Made by a program: the position numbers and the translations under genes
Notes under the pieces: generated by a model
Told to the model about the DNA's origin: nothing
Databases searched by the model: none
The model's input: the letters and a program-made list of their open reading frames with translations, nothing else
Shown here: piece after piece, positions 23,897 to 33,124 of the stretch
Layout of the letters: the number at the start of each line of letters is the position of its first letter
Numbering within the stretch: the stretch's first letter is position 1
Origin: UBA993 sp964485855
GTDB lineage: Bacteria; Bacillota; Dethiobacteria; DTU022
Direction of reading: 5' to 3'
DNA: 64,000 nt
Assembly: GCA_964485855.1 (NCBI GenBank)
Contig: CAZAKI010000007.1
Coordinates: forward strand, 7,832 to 71,831

Positions 23897-25057
23897 TTAC
23901 GATGAAGGGAACCGATTGTGTTCCAGCTTAATTGCCCCCTCGGCACAGTGTTCCTGGCAACAGTAACAACGAATGCATTCGTAGAGTTCAAATTCAGGAA
24001 TTCCACTACTGCAGTCAATTACCTGTAATGGGCAGTTATCGGCACAAATACCGCATTCAACACAGCGCTCCGAATCAACTGTCGGGTAAGGACGACGGGC
24101 ATAGAGCAGATTTCTGAAATAAGCCAATGGAAAGCTGGCAATCAAACGACTGATTTTACCGTGTCCACCTGGTCCTCGATCGAAATCCTTAACGCGACAT
24201 TCTTCAAGCTTCAAGCCCCTGATCTCGATATCTTCAAAAAATGCCCCCGGAAGCTTCAGTTCCCGGGCAGCAGCAATGGTGGTTACCTGGGCCGGTAAAA
24301 ACCCGGCTATTTCGGCAGCTATGCTGTCAAGCGCTACCGCACTGGTCGAAGCCATTAAGAGGCCTAGCTGACGCGGTTTTCCGCGCCGTGGACCAGTGCC
24401 TTCCATCGCTACAATGGCATCAAGGATTGAAAAAGCCGGTTTAACCGCAAGATAGATATCGATCAACAAGCGGGAAAAATCAAGAGGTAGGGGATGTTCC
24501 ATGTGGTAACGCTTCTTGATCTTCCCATGGAGACAGCCATAATTATTCTTTACCGCTCCGGTCAGTCCGGTTAAGGCATGAGTCTTAAGTTTTGCCGCAT
24601 TGATAATCAGATCCATTTGCTCCAGCTCGCGGGCCAGCGGGATGATGCGCTCCTGGAAACCGAAAACCTGTTGTTCGGAGTTACCGCTGAAGATCAAAGC
24701 TTTTGCACTGGTCTGTTCGATAATCGCCTTTAGCCCCGAAATCTCCAAAGTCTGCTGCTGATCGTCACTGCCGGGGTTATCGCCGATATAAGCCTCGCCT
24801 CCCGCCTCATGTACCATCTCAACCAGAGCCTTGATAATTATCGGGTGTGTAGTCACTGCTTCAGCAGGAGCGGCAGCAGCCAGCAGATTAGGTTTGATTA
24901 ACACCTTCTGCCCAGGGCTGATCATTGCCTTCAATCCACCAAAAGGTTGTATTACCTTTTTCAGAGCTTCGATTACTTCAGTTGAGTCATAACGTCTGCA
25001 CTTTTCAATAGCTACAATCGTTTTTTCTTTTTCTGTCATCATCTTTGTTCGTCTCAT
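23897..25057 (-). CDS. DUF362 protein with C-terminal 2[4Fe-4S] ferredoxin domain
   Basis: The protein has 386 residues. The N-terminal part is a DUF362 domain (VLIKPNLLAAAAP, GDNPGSDD, NAAKLKTHALTGLTGAVKN, DAIVAMEGTGPRRG). The last 60 residues carry two ferredoxin motifs, CVECGICADNCP and CIRCYCCQEHCA. The biochemical role of DUF362 proteins is unknown; the fused clusters suggest electron transfer. Possible starts are the ATG at 25057 and two ATGs 15-18 bases downstream. The 104 bp upstream carry an imperfect inverted repeat (GGTTCAGATC and GATCTGACC) without a U-run. A second DUF362 gene lies at 38.1-39.4 kb. Confidence 0.85.
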   Translation of the reverse strand: MRRTKMMTEKEKTIVAIEKCRRYDSTEVIEALKKVIQPFGGLKAMISPGQKVLIKPNLLAAAAPAEAVTTHPIIIKALVEMVHEAGGEAYIGDNPGSDDQQQTLEISGLKAIIEQTSAKALIFSGNSEQQVFGFQERIIPLARELEQMDLIINAAKLKTHALTGLTGAVKNNYGCLHGKIKKRYHMEHPLPLDFSRLLIDIYLAVKPAFSILDAIVAMEGTGPRRGKPRQLGLLMASTSAVALDSIAAEIAGFLPAQVTTIAAARELKLPGAFFEDIEIRGLKLEECRVKDFDRGPGGHGKISRLIASFPLAYFRNLLYARRPYPTVDSERCVECGICADNCPLQVIDCSSGIPEFELYECIRCYCCQEHCAEGAIKLEHNRFPSS

Positions 25058-25162
25058 CCTGATAGAAATTATTCATACTTTACAACCGCTTTGCTGTAAT
25101 TTTTAGCCACTATCAGGTTCAGATCATCGGCAAATTAGATCTGACCATTCTTACTGATGCTA

Positions 25163-26416
25163 TCAAGGCATATTTTTGTCAATATAAGTTGTAAGTCTGC
25201 CCAGGGAGCTGACATAGCTGCCAAGCTCGTTATCATACCAGCCAAAGATCTTGGCATGGGTAACAGGAATACTGATATCGCAGGCAGATTCTACCCCACA
25301 TTCGCGCATCGTTGTCGTATCAACATTAATAAAACCCGTGCGGGTATGGGTCTCGGTTCCTTCAATAATGATCGCAGCCTGGTAGCCGATCAGATCGGCC
25401 GAAACATTTTGCTGTTCGCTGAAAACCATCATTCCCCGTTGTGCACCGGAGGCGGCCTGACGGTAAATATCGTTGATCAGTTCCCGATTAACCAAAGGTT
25501 CACCCACTTCATTTAGCTTTGTTTTAAATGTAACATTGAGCATAATCAGTGAAGAGGTACTGGTCGGGATCCGAACCGAGTCGGCCATAAAACCGATCAC
25601 TTTAATCTCAGGCAAGATTTCCTCCAAAGCCCTGGCAGCTCCAGTCGTTGTTAAGATAATATTATTAAAGACCGATCGACTCTTACGCAAATCAGAGGCG
25701 CCTTCTTTCGGAACCGCATCTAAAATGTTTTGATTATTGGTTGCCGCATGGACCGTAGACATCGAGGCGGTTATCAGGTGTGCCGTTTCTTTGGTTTCCA
25801 GAAGAGGTTTAACCATGTGAGCCAAACCGGTGGTGGTGCAGCTGGCCGCAGAAATCAGATGATGAATTTGTGGATCATAGCGGTCGTGGTTAACCCCATA
25901 GACAAACATGGCGCTGTCTTCTGGAGTCCTAACAGCGGAATCGGCAATTTTGAAGGGGGCACTGATAATCACTTTTTCTGCGCCTGACTCCAGATGACCA
26001 CGGGCACTGCCTTTCGGGGCATCAGCCGCAACTGTTGGATCGATAAAGACTCCGGTGCATTCAACTACCAGGCGCACCCCTTCCCTGGCCCAGTTTATAT
26101 CGCGGGGATTACGGTCAACAGTAAGTAACCTGATTGGAATATTATCGATCGAAAAAAGATCCTCTTCACGATCGATAATTTCCACTTTAACCTGGCGTCC
26201 CGTATAACCATAAAGGAATCGGCTCAGAGAACCATAAGTTGAATCTTTAACAAGATAATCAACCAGGTCTTCTATTTTTTTGCCCGCCTTGCGACCGGTA
26301 TTAATTACAAAGGCATTAAAATGGCCGGCTCCAAGATGATTCCACAAGGTGAGTTTGCCGATTCGACCAGCGCCATTGATCCCTAATATCTTTTTCCCCT
26401 GCAGTTGCGTAATCAA
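25163..26416 (-). CDS. Divergent glyceraldehyde-3-phosphate dehydrogenase-like protein
   Basis: This 417-residue protein has the NAD-binding N terminus ILGINGAGRIGKLTLW, the active-site SAASCTTTGLAHMVKPL and the C-terminal HAKIFGWYDNELGSYV. It is about 80 residues longer than normal GapA. Several conserved segments differ: NELGSY replaces NEWGY, and HAATNNQN stands where HxYTNDQN is usual. Extra sequence lies between the NAD domain and active site (residues about 40-75). It overlaps the dikinase-like gene by 4 bp. It may act on a related phosphorylated aldehyde rather than serve in glycolysis; that is inference. Confidence 0.8.
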   Translation of the reverse strand: MITQLQGKKILGINGAGRIGKLTLWNHLGAGHFNAFVINTGRKAGKKIEDLVDYLVKDSTYGSLSRFLYGYTGRQVKVEIIDREEDLFSIDNIPIRLLTVDRNPRDINWAREGVRLVVECTGVFIDPTVAADAPKGSARGHLESGAEKVIISAPFKIADSAVRTPEDSAMFVYGVNHDRYDPQIHHLISAASCTTTGLAHMVKPLLETKETAHLITASMSTVHAATNNQNILDAVPKEGASDLRKSRSVFNNIILTTTGAARALEEILPEIKVIGFMADSVRIPTSTSSLIMLNVTFKTKLNEVGEPLVNRELINDIYRQAASGAQRGMMVFSEQQNVSADLIGYQAAIIIEGTETHTRTGFINVDTTTMRECGVESACDISIPVTHAKIFGWYDNELGSYVSSLGRLTTYIDKNMP

Positions 26417-29400
26417 TTTATTGCCCCCTTTGAGATATATTTTACCGGGTATTTACCAGCGTAGATCTGTCCGAGGGTCCCATCGATTGACAACCAATCG
26501 CCCGCCATGACACTAGCGCTGCCAAAATAACATTTCTTCTGTTGATCATCTACAACCAGGTCCTTGCAATTGACGATGCACACCTTACCAAGTTTTTCTG
26601 CCGCTACGGCAGCGTGGGAAGTAACCCCACCGCGACTGGTAACCAAACCGTCGCATTTAAAAATCATCTGGATATCATCCGGTACGGTATCGGGGCGCAC
26701 TAAAATTAAGTCGGCCCCGGGATCATTCCTTTTAAAAGTTTCAAGATCAAGTAAATCAAAACAAGCCTTGCCACTCAAACATCCACCGCCAATTCCTATT
26801 CCCCGTCCCAGAGGCTGTAGTTTTTCAGCAGGCAGATCAAAAACAGCCTGCTTTTCAGGCTGGATGATGTTTTGTTCCCGGATCTGCAGGATATAAAGGT
26901 CAGCAGGCTGATCAGACTCAAAAGTAAACTCGATTTCCTGGTTGTTAAACCCTTTGTTTTCAATCAATTCGACCGCAATATCGCGCAGGCGCTGATAAAT
27001 TGCTGGAAAATCCTTTTCCAGAGATTGATCACTGTCAGGATAATCGACCAATCGTTGATGCTCGGATACCGGCAGTGGATAAACCAGTCCGGCTACAATG
27101 TCTTCACCCTGGCTGCAAAGGGTAAAATCACCATAAAGATTAATGCCGGGTTTTTTTAGTTTCGGATTGTGAGTAAATATAACTCCGGAACCGGATTTTC
27201 TTGAGCGGTTCCCCATAACCATCCTTTGCACCAAAACCGCTGTACCCCATTCGTCGGCAATTTGCAGGTGTTTACGGTAAGCAATGGCGCGGCTGGATGA
27301 CCATGATTCAATGATGCTGATAATAGCCTGCTTCAGCTGGGTAAAAGGATCATCGGACAGTGCAACACCATGTTGATCCAAAATTTTCTTGTATTCAAGC
27401 GCCAACTTTTCCATCTGTGCGATGGTGAAAAACATCTTGCGCTCGACCCCGTATTTTTCCTTAACCCTGATCATCACGGCATCAAAAGAATCCCGGTTTA
27501 TTCCATGCGACATACCCCAACTCTGGATGAAACGGCGGTAGCAATCCCAGCCCATCCAGGCCGTCTCCTGCCTTTTTGCGAGGGAGCGGGCAATTTGATC
27601 GGTAATGCCGACATTTAAAAAAGTGCTCATCGCTCCGGGCATTGAAATCGCGGTCCCTGAACGGACCGAAAGAAGCATCGGTTTCTCGGCACTGCCATAC
27701 TTTAGTCCACAGCTTTTTTCCATCAGGGCCAGGCTTTCCCTGATCATTTTTTCCAACTCAGCATTGATCGAGGGATGTTGAAAAATAGTCTCCTTGTGCC
27801 GGTATATTTCAGTTGTCAGCACAAAACCCTGCGGAATCGGCAGCTCATAACCGAACATCTTTTTCAAGTAATAAGCCTTGGCCCCCAAAAAGACCTGGTT
27901 ATCGATTTTTTCAGTCTTCGTGCCCAACGGGCTGATAGCCAGGTCGGGATTAAAAGACATCATGCTATGAATATGTTCCTCGGAGTAGTTCTCCAGCATG
28001 CTGTTAATCATATTCAGGGAGCTGGCAATAAACGAATCCAGCTCCTGGACCAGGAAGGCCGAAGAAAGAATTTCCCGGTAAAATTTTTCCGCCTCTCCCG
28101 CAATTACCTGCCGATCAGAGCCAAAAAACTGAGGTAGCACGACATTGATTGTCTCGTCGTAAACCCGAATGAAATATTCATTGATCAGCTCGCGGATATG
28201 CTGAGCAAGAAAACGAAAAATATTCATATATTGGCCCAGGGTAACACTGCTCGAGGTTAAGCTGTAGCGAAACATTTCCAAGGTTGAATTATAGTTCTGG
28301 CTGACCATCCCATCCAGTTCAAGACCGGTTTTAAAAAGAACCAGCAAGTTATAAATATTATGCAGGGTTTTTGCAGATATATATTCTAACTTAAAAGCGG
28401 TCAGAATCTTGCCAAAGAGATTCGAGGCTAGATGTTCAAGCCGGTACATCATTCCAAGCGCTTCAAATTTGGGCTCTTTATACTGCCCATACATCGATGG
28501 AATCCCCACTGCGATATGTCTTTTATAATATATCGTCTCAATTGCTTCCGTTGCCGATTTATTTAAAATAATTTCTTTGAGCAAAGCCATGAAACCAAAT
28601 ATTTTTTCCAGAGCCTTCCGGTACTGTTTTGTTTCCAGCAAAGCTTCCAGGTCTTCTATCTCTTTCTGGGTAAAGAAGCGGCTCTGTTTTAGAAGCCTGG
28701 TAATATTTCTGGTCTCGAAAGAGTACTTTTCTAAGAGAAGCTGGTAAAGCTGAACCAGGCTAAGCACCCTTTTTCTGTCCCTTTCGTTATCCGGAAATGA
28801 GTTTTCAAGATATGCGGAAAGTTCGCTTTCCTTAAGCTTTAGAAGACCTTTGTAATCAATGGCAAAATGTTCGCAAACCGCCTGCATGATAGCATTTATA
28901 CCACTGAAATGGCGAGCATCTGCTTTTAGCCAGGCAGCAACATCGGCAGGCAGTATCTCCATCAATGCTTCAACTTCTCGATCAGTCCAATAGGCAGCGA
29001 TCATTTCCACCAGCTGAACGTGCGTGTTGTTGCTTTCAGTATGCACCTGCTTGCGTAAAAAATGAATCAGCCGATCCTGACGGCCGGCCAGCTCATCAAT
29101 AACTGTACTTACCTCGCGCAGTTTCCCTTCGGCCCCAATTTCGTTAAAAAAGACGGGAAATACCCTGGCCAGCTGTTTGACCTGCTTATAAACAGGCTCA
29201 ATATCGGCGTTAAGCAGCCTGGTGATATCCCGTTGAAAAAGGTCAGTATCCGAAATAAAAATCCCGCCGAGCTTTAAATTTACAACCAGGGCGGAAAGCA
29301 GTTTCTTAAATTCGTAAGGCGCCGTTTCAATCAGATCCAGCCAAATCCTGATATTTTTTATATGGTTGGCATTGGCTTTTGTCTCCCAGTCGGAGGTGAT

Positions 29401-30495
29401 TTCAATTTCACCGGGACAGATAAAACCGAATTCGATCAACTGTTTCATATAGTGGGCCGTGAGAATCCGATCGCCGATCGCCACAATCTCTTTGCCCAGA
29501 GTAAAGAGGCAATCCAGCACTGTATCGGTCTGTTGTTCTTTTAACTCGCTGAAAAGACCAAAAAGCAGGTTAAGATAATTAATCTTTCCCTGGTGGTCAA
29601 GTTCGGCCAAGGCCGATTTCAAAAGACGATTCAGGTCATAGAGCAGATGGCGCTTAAGCAGAAACATTCCCGGCAGATGAAGAATAAACAGAAGATAATA
29701 GGTTTTTTCAACCGCCAATTTGAAAGTTTCGCTAAAATGCCTGAAATGGTTGGCAATGTCGTTAAAGAAAAGGTTCTCTTCAATCTGCGGCCACTGCTCC
29801 GCCTGTTCAATACGCTTCAGCTGTTCTGTAAAAAAAGGTTTACCGATTTGGCGAATCTGGTCACTGTAATCAAACTGGAACAAATCCTTTTTACCCTCAA
29901 ACCAAGCTTCAGTTTTGATTGTCTCTATCCAGTAGGAAATGGTTTTAACAAGCGCTGCCTTGGTTAAACGACATACGACTGGATTGAATTGCGGCAGACG
30001 TGCCGCCCGGGCCAGGTATTTTTTACAGTACCCGGAATTGCGAATCATTAAATACTGATCAGCTTCGATCCATGCTTCGATCATCGCCAGGCAGCGTTCG
30101 ATAATCTTTGGCGGATAATCTTCTTCGTTTAACAGGCGATCAATAAACTTAAAGAGGGTTTTGATCAGCAGCTCTCGTTCTGATTCTTCGAGCTTTTTTG
30201 CCGCGATCTCTTCAAACATCGAAACAAGAAAATAAAGCGCCTCTTCAGCATCATCAAGTGAACTGTAGAGCCAAAGATCATTTAAGCTAATGGTGTGCAA
30301 ATTTTCGATGATAAAACTGTAGCTGGGGTGAGGATGGTTATATTCAACAAATAGTTCTTCTGTTCTTTTATTAATACCCCAATAGGCTGCAGAAAGCGAA
30401 ACAAACCAACGCTGCCGATCACTTAGCGTGGCCTTTTCCTGCTTGGTTTCAGCCAGGTTTACTTCCAGCGCCTCTGATTTGAACCCGCTTTCCAT
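26413..30495 (-). CDS. Large protein with PPDK-type ATP-grasp and phosphohistidine domains
   Basis: About 1,360 residues. The C-terminal 500 residues match the first two domains of pyruvate phosphate dikinase: SVRSGTAISMPGAMSTFLN, WDCYRRFIQSWG, VQRMVMGN, SGSGVIFTHNP, CSQGEDIVAGL, EIEFTFE and the swivelling His domain RGGVTSHAAVAAEKLGK (His near residue 1294). The PEP/pyruvate TIM barrel is absent; the chain ends right after the His domain. Residues 1 to about 850 are mostly helical with no recognisable family. I chose the ATG at 30495 for its GGGAG site 6 nt upstream; in-frame TTG and ATG codons further up overlap nagB. It probably transfers a phosphate from ATP through His to an unknown acceptor. 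Confidence 0.8.
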   Translation of the reverse strand: MESGFKSEALEVNLAETKQEKATLSDRQRWFVSLSAAYWGINKRTEELFVEYNHPHPSYSFIIENLHTISLNDLWLYSSLDDAEEALYFLVSMFEEIAAKKLEESERELLIKTLFKFIDRLLNEEDYPPKIIERCLAMIEAWIEADQYLMIRNSGYCKKYLARAARLPQFNPVVCRLTKAALVKTISYWIETIKTEAWFEGKKDLFQFDYSDQIRQIGKPFFTEQLKRIEQAEQWPQIEENLFFNDIANHFRHFSETFKLAVEKTYYLLFILHLPGMFLLKRHLLYDLNRLLKSALAELDHQGKINYLNLLFGLFSELKEQQTDTVLDCLFTLGKEIVAIGDRILTAHYMKQLIEFGFICPGEIEITSDWETKANANHIKNIRIWLDLIETAPYEFKKLLSALVVNLKLGGIFISDTDLFQRDITRLLNADIEPVYKQVKQLARVFPVFFNEIGAEGKLREVSTVIDELAGRQDRLIHFLRKQVHTESNNTHVQLVEMIAAYWTDREVEALMEILPADVAAWLKADARHFSGINAIMQAVCEHFAIDYKGLLKLKESELSAYLENSFPDNERDRKRVLSLVQLYQLLLEKYSFETRNITRLLKQSRFFTQKEIEDLEALLETKQYRKALEKIFGFMALLKEIILNKSATEAIETIYYKRHIAVGIPSMYGQYKEPKFEALGMMYRLEHLASNLFGKILTAFKLEYISAKTLHNIYNLLVLFKTGLELDGMVSQNYNSTLEMFRYSLTSSSVTLGQYMNIFRFLAQHIRELINEYFIRVYDETINVVLPQFFGSDRQVIAGEAEKFYREILSSAFLVQELDSFIASSLNMINSMLENYSEEHIHSMMSFNPDLAISPLGTKTEKIDNQVFLGAKAYYLKKMFGYELPIPQGFVLTTEIYRHKETIFQHPSINAELEKMIRESLALMEKSCGLKYGSAEKPMLLSVRSGTAISMPGAMSTFLNVGITDQIARSLAKRQETAWMGWDCYRRFIQSWGMSHGINRDSFDAVMIRVKEKYGVERKMFFTIAQMEKLALEYKKILDQHGVALSDDPFTQLKQAIISIIESWSSSRAIAYRKHLQIADEWGTAVLVQRMVMGNRSRKSGSGVIFTHNPKLKKPGINLYGDFTLCSQGEDIVAGLVYPLPVSEHQRLVDYPDSDQSLEKDFPAIYQRLRDIAVELIENKGFNNQEIEFTFESDQPADLYILQIREQNIIQPEKQAVFDLPAEKLQPLGRGIGIGGGCLSGKACFDLLDLETFKRNDPGADLILVRPDTVPDDIQMIFKCDGLVTSRGGVTSHAAVAAEKLGKVCIVNCKDLVVDDQQKKCYFGSASVMAGDWLSIDGTLGQIYAGKYPVKYISKGAIN

Positions 30496-30566
30496 TGGTA
30501 GCTCCCATCTACAGATTATTCTATTTAAGTATAACATCATTAACAGTCGCTTTTCATGCTCATCGA

Positions 30567-31295
30567 TCAGGTGATCAGGCAAGCAGCTTCGCGATCGGCA
30601 ATGACTGTCACATCGCGATGCAGCTGCAGCAGCGATGCCGGTAAAGCGGTAGTAATCAAACCGGATAAACTGCCGGCAATAGCTTCGGCCTTATTCTTTC
30701 CCGCAGCAAGCAGCAGGATCTTTTTAGCCAGCATGATTGAACCCAAACCCATGGTAATAGCCTGTTTTGGCACCTCTTCAGTGGAACTAAAAAAACGGCT
30801 GTTCGCAGTAATTGTTTCCACAGTAAGATCTACCAGGTGCGTTTGAACCCGAAGCTGATGGTCAGGCTCATTAAAACCGATGTGCCCATTTCCGCCAATA
30901 CCGAGCACCTGTAAGTCAATGCCACCGGCAGCGGCAATTCTTTGGTCGTATTCCCGGCAAAAGTGATCTAGATCGGAGACCTCGCAGGTTGGCATGTTGA
31001 TTTGCAGATGATTAATATTAACATGACTAAAAAGATGTTTATACATATAGTGGTGGTAACTCTGCTCGTGTTCGGCATCCAGTCCGGCATATTCATCAAG
31101 GTTAAAAGTGCTTACCCGGCTGAAATCAAGCTGTCCATGACGATTCATCTTTACCAACTCAGCATACATGCCTTCAGGAGTCGATCCGGTTGCCAGACCA
31201 AGGACGACCTGTGGGTTTTGACTAATTTCAGCGGCTACCATCTCTGCTGCTTTTAGGCTTAATTCCTGGTAGTCTTCGACGATTATCAAATTCAT
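30567..31295 (-). CDS. nagB: Glucosamine-6-phosphate deaminase-like protein
   Basis: The 242-residue protein belongs to the NagB/6-phosphogluconolactonase superfamily, deaminase branch: LATGSTPEGMYAEL, the active-site FNLDEYAGL and GIGGNGHIGFNEP. NagB converts glucosamine-6-phosphate to fructose-6-phosphate and ammonia. Length and motifs are typical. It lies 16 bp after the nucleotidyltransferase-like gene and just before the dikinase-like gene, so amino-sugar metabolism is a plausible theme of the cluster. Confidence 0.9.
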   Translation of the reverse strand: MNLIIVEDYQELSLKAAEMVAAEISQNPQVVLGLATGSTPEGMYAELVKMNRHGQLDFSRVSTFNLDEYAGLDAEHEQSYHHYMYKHLFSHVNINHLQINMPTCEVSDLDHFCREYDQRIAAAGGIDLQVLGIGGNGHIGFNEPDHQLRVQTHLVDLTVETITANSRFFSSTEEVPKQAITMGLGSIMLAKKILLLAAGKNKAEAIAGSLSGLITTALPASLLQLHRDVTVIADREAACLIT

Positions 31296-31311
31296 ATTTA
31301 TGTTTATCTCC

Positions 31312-32214
31312 TTAAAAAATTTCTTCTTTCTCTTCCGTGGTATAAAAAAGAGCCATTAATCGTTCACGATCCGCAGAGGGAGGTGCTATCAACAGCTCCT
31401 GCTCAGCTTCAAACCGGTCTAAGACTGCTTTTTCTTCCAGGGCGGCTATTTTTTCCGGTATGCCATTTTCCACAACGGATTTTTTAACCTCGGCATAAAG
31501 TACTTCACTGCCATAAAGATACCGGCCCTCAGCCAGGATTTTTGATGCAACCATCGCCTTAAAATCCCTGAAAAGCAGCTGCTCTTTTACCAAAGCAAGG
31601 TCCTTGATAATATAGTCAAGTTCTTCCTTTGATGCCGGATTCATTAATAAGTTGTATTTTTCGCGATAGATCGTACTGTCCAAATCAGCAATCAGTTCTG
31701 CCGTTAATCCGGAAGTAACAGTGATAATGTCAAGATCGGATCCCTTGACCAGTTCACCGGTTGAAGACTCAGGACGTGGTTCAGCATGCGCCATACCGAA
31801 AACCACATCTCCGGCAATAATAAAACAGCTTTTTGCTGCCAGCTTTTCACCATCGCGGTGGTTATCAACTATGCGGGTAATTGTTTCACGGGCCAGGGCA
31901 ATTTTTCTGGCGCTAATCGCCATAATCTCTTCGTTGATCTGAGTCGCCATTTTTTGTACTGTTGTTTCCTGTCCGACCAGACCAATTACGGTATAGTTCA
32001 GGAATTCCCGCATGATCGAAGGAGAAAGTCGAGCGTAACCACCGACTTTCTGATCCAATCGTAAATAGCGGCGGCCGACAGTCTGATGCACTAATTTCGG
32101 CGAAGACGCGCAAAACTGCCAGGCAGCAAATATTTCCATCCCGGTTTCGCGCATGAATTCCTTACCGGTAAGAGGGCCATTTTCAAATATTTCTAGCAAA
32201 TGGTCCTCCTTCAT
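31312..32214 (-). CDS. Nucleotidyltransferase-like protein of unknown function
   Basis: A 300-residue protein I cannot assign to a named family. Residues 1-60 look like a winged-helix domain. The centre contains VFGMAHAEPRPESSTGELV followed by KGSDLDIITV, resembling the G-S-x-D-x-D/E motif of polymerase-beta-fold nucleotidyltransferases. The C-terminal third is helical and charged. It overlaps the hexapeptide-repeat gene by 4 bp and precedes nagB by 16 bp. It may modify a sugar, protein or RNA; no function is claimed. Confidence 0.6.
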   Translation of the reverse strand: MKEDHLLEIFENGPLTGKEFMRETGMEIFAAWQFCASSPKLVHQTVGRRYLRLDQKVGGYARLSPSIMREFLNYTVIGLVGQETTVQKMATQINEEIMAISARKIALARETITRIVDNHRDGEKLAAKSCFIIAGDVVFGMAHAEPRPESSTGELVKGSDLDIITVTSGLTAELIADLDSTIYREKYNLLMNPASKEELDYIIKDLALVKEQLLFRDFKAMVASKILAEGRYLYGSEVLYAEVKKSVVENGIPEKIAALEEKAVLDRFEAEQELLIAPPSADRERLMALFYTTEEKEEIF

Positions 32215-33032
32215 GCCCTGTTTTTCAGCTTATGCAGATCATGCTCCTGTTTCACTTTAACAACAGTAGATGGAGGATAATAACCTCTGGCTGTGCCATT
32301 AGGGTAAAGAAGCACATTCTTGCCAAGCAGGGTGCCCGGTGTGGTTACACTATTACAACCCGTTTCTACTCCGTCAGCCAAAATTGCTCCGAACTTGCGC
32401 AAACCGGTTTGGTAGACTTGATCATCGATGGTAATTGAAACTTTGGAATCAATCATTTTTAAGTTGGCCAGCTTTGTGCCGGCTCCCAGGTTAACCTGGC
32501 CCAAGATACTATCTCCGATATAGGCAAAATGTCCAGCTTTGCTGCCCCCCAGCATTACCGAGGATTTCATCTCTGTTGTGTGACCAACAACACAATCATC
32601 GCCGACTAAAACATCCCCGCGGATATATGCACCTTGACGCACCTCGGTTCCGTTACCTATAATCGCCGGTCCCCTGATTAGGGCAGCAGGCTCTATTACC
32701 GTGTTTTTGCCAATAAAGATCTGGTCATCCATTAAAAATGCTCCGGCAAAGACAATTGATGCCCCCTTCAATTCATTACCGTCTACTAATACTAAAGGCT
32801 TTTTCCCGCTGTTATCTATCTGAAAACCTGCTTTGATCACTTTGCCATCATACAAAATAAAAGTCTTGGCAATCACGGTATCTCCATGGCGAAGCTCTTT
32901 TACATTCGGCTGCAGGTTTTCTTTCAGGTAAGGTTTGATCCGACTTAAAGCCTCCCAGACAAATTCAGTCCCGTTAAATAGATCGGCAAACCGGTTCTGT
33001 TCTAGATCAAAAAAATCAACTGCTTTTAACAA
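32211..33032 (-). CDS. Left-handed beta-helix (hexapeptide repeat) protein, GlmU-like acyltransferase domain
   Basis: About 273 residues. From residue 90 on there are hexapeptide turns (IFIGKNTVIEPAALIRGPA, VLVGDDCVVGHTTEMKSSV) followed by KAGHFAYIGDSILG and VNLGAGTKLANLK, the arrangement of the acetyltransferase half of sugar-1-phosphate bifunctional enzymes such as GlmU. The nucleotidyltransferase half is missing and the N terminus is short. I start at the TTG at 33032, 7 nt after GGAGG; the ATG at 33038 lies too close to that site. As first gene of the cluster it points to nucleotide-sugar or amino-sugar chemistry. Confidence 0.78.
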   Translation of the reverse strand: MLKAVDFFDLEQNRFADLFNGTEFVWEALSRIKPYLKENLQPNVKELRHGDTVIAKTFILYDGKVIKAGFQIDNSGKKPLVLVDGNELKGASIVFAGAFLMDDQIFIGKNTVIEPAALIRGPAIIGNGTEVRQGAYIRGDVLVGDDCVVGHTTEMKSSVMLGGSKAGHFAYIGDSILGQVNLGAGTKLANLKMIDSKVSITIDDQVYQTGLRKFGAILADGVETGCNSVTTPGTLLGKNVLLYPNGTARGYYPPSTVVKVKQEHDLHKLKNRA

Positions 33033-33124
33033 TTGCATCCCTCCTGCCTCAAGTATAATCAATAAGCTGTAAATCTGTTGATAATCTAACCTGGTTTGGC
33101 TGGGTGTGACTTATCCTGCAATTT

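Noticed and set aside
25085..25135. Inverted repeat (GGTTCAGATC/GATCTGACC) between the GAPDH-like and DUF362 genes as a terminator
   Set aside because: The stem is interrupted by a bulge, the loop is 12 nt and no U-run follows on either strand.
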